Made by a program: the position numbers and the translations under genes
In this document: positions 63,603 through 64,000 of the stretch, piece by piece
Numbering within the stretch: position 1 is the stretch's first letter
Layout: the number at the start of each line of letters is the position of its first letter
Notes under the pieces: generated by a model
What the model was told of the DNA's origin: nothing
The model's input: only the letters and a program-made list of their open reading frames with translations
Databases searched by the model: none
From: JAEKNW01 sp963678375
Lineage (GTDB): Bacteria > Cloacimonadota > Cloacimonadia > Cloacimonadales > JAFGVF01
Length of the DNA: 64,000 nt
Assembly (NCBI GenBank): GCA_963678375.2
Contig: OY782831.1
Location: 186,001 to 250,000, forward strand
Direction of reading: 5' to 3'

Positions 63603-64000
63603 TTTTACTCCTATCAATTAAATCAATTATTCGGACTCCAATAATACTAAGAGACATTATCCCGAGGAGAGATACAACAGTCCCAGTTAGTAAATGGGCT
63701 ACTGCAATTAATGAACCAGCATCTGCAAAGTTCATGCCCATTCCACTAACAAATATTATACTCATTAGTAGCTCATTACTACCTATCTGACCAGGAGGTT
63801 GAGGTAGTATATAAGCAAGATTTAATAATGTATATCCAAAGAATATCATTGCAATATTCAAGGATTCAAATCCGAACGCTTTAAACATTAAATAGAAATA
63901 CAATCCGTCAAGTAATATTCCTAACATTGTTAAAATAATTACTTCAAAGAAAGTTTTATTATGATTTTTAAAGAGGGCAGTTCCCTGTACAAAGAGTTCA
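63595..64000 (-). CDS. UPF0104 / lysylphosphatidylglycerol synthase TM-type membrane protein, truncated by window edge
   Basis: The frame is open to base 64000, so only the C-terminal 135 or so residues are seen. Hydrophobic helices, with AYILPQPPGQIGSNELLMSI, the conserved 'P..PG.IG..E' loop of YbhN/UPF0104 flippase-like proteins. An internal Met at 63927 is not the start, because the upstream codons continue the typical helix (EVIILTMLGILLDG). Its stop overlaps the moxR start. Confidence 0.75.
   Translation of the reverse strand, partial: ELFVQGTALFKNHNKTFFEVIILTMLGILLDGLYFYLMFKAFGFESLNIAMIFFGYTLLNLAYILPQPPGQIGSNELLMSIIFVSGMGMNFADAGSLIAVAHLLTGTVVSLLGIMSLSIIGVRIIDLIDRSKNE

Overview
The window is AT-rich bacterial chromosome from a diderm (Gram-negative-type) organism. 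It carries a lipid A operon (skp-like, lpxD, lpxC-fabZ fusion, lpxA), an Omp85 barrel, a lipoprotein and large secreted proteins that end in the FlgD-like C-terminal sorting domain (YPNPFNPET start, 'SG.YFY.' near the end) used for type IX-type secretion in the FCB group. These tails, the low GC and the gene set fit Candidatus Cloacimonadota best. That placement is inferred from recall and was not tested by a search.

Layout. 0-7 kb: purN (cut by the left edge), mtaB and an MlaF-like ATPase in overlapping + strand series, then a very large convergent five-PAS hybrid histidine kinase. 7.1-11 kb: accessory stretch behind tRNA-Arg(CCG), with a decayed interspersed repeat, a type I restriction remnant (hsdM with an internal deletion, coupled to a frameshifted KilA-N gene), a GNAT acetyltransferase and a TrmB-type regulator. 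The regulator sits 4 bp ahead of a 1460-residue sorted surface protein. 15.6-17.7 kb: an orphan phage MuF-like head protein behind dpaL. 17.8-32.8 kb: a long minus-strand block. rpmF-plsX-fabH-fabD-fabG-acpP-fabF makes fatty acids and ends at paired terminators. rnc, a radical SAM gene, a lipoprotein, a barrel, a VWA protein, ispG and Omp85 follow. 32.9-35.2 kb: pyrimidine-nucleoside phosphorylase and a small unknown. 35.3-41.4 kb: TetR regulator, outer-membrane barrel, MFS pump and an FtsX-type ABC transporter, with two tandem operators in front. 41.5-52.5 kb: two secreted proteins (one an M6 metalloprotease), tldD/tldE, alr, glsA and an exported glutathione peroxidase.

52.7-53.8 kb is the most unusual part. 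A small GIY-YIG nuclease gene lies behind about 5.7 tandem copies of a palindrome-rich 128-129 bp unit, and the array abuts the 3' CCA of tRNA-Ala(GGC). 53.9-57.7 kb is the lipid A operon. 57.9-61.7 kb encodes a TGS-type nucleoside kinase, a small unknown, a K+ channel with RCK domain and a separate cyclic-nucleotide-binding protein. 61.7-64 kb has a propeller-like exported protein, a MoxR ATPase and a UPF0104-type membrane protein cut by the right edge.

Most genes are housekeeping envelope, lipid and translation functions. The accessory signals are concentrated at the two tRNA genes.
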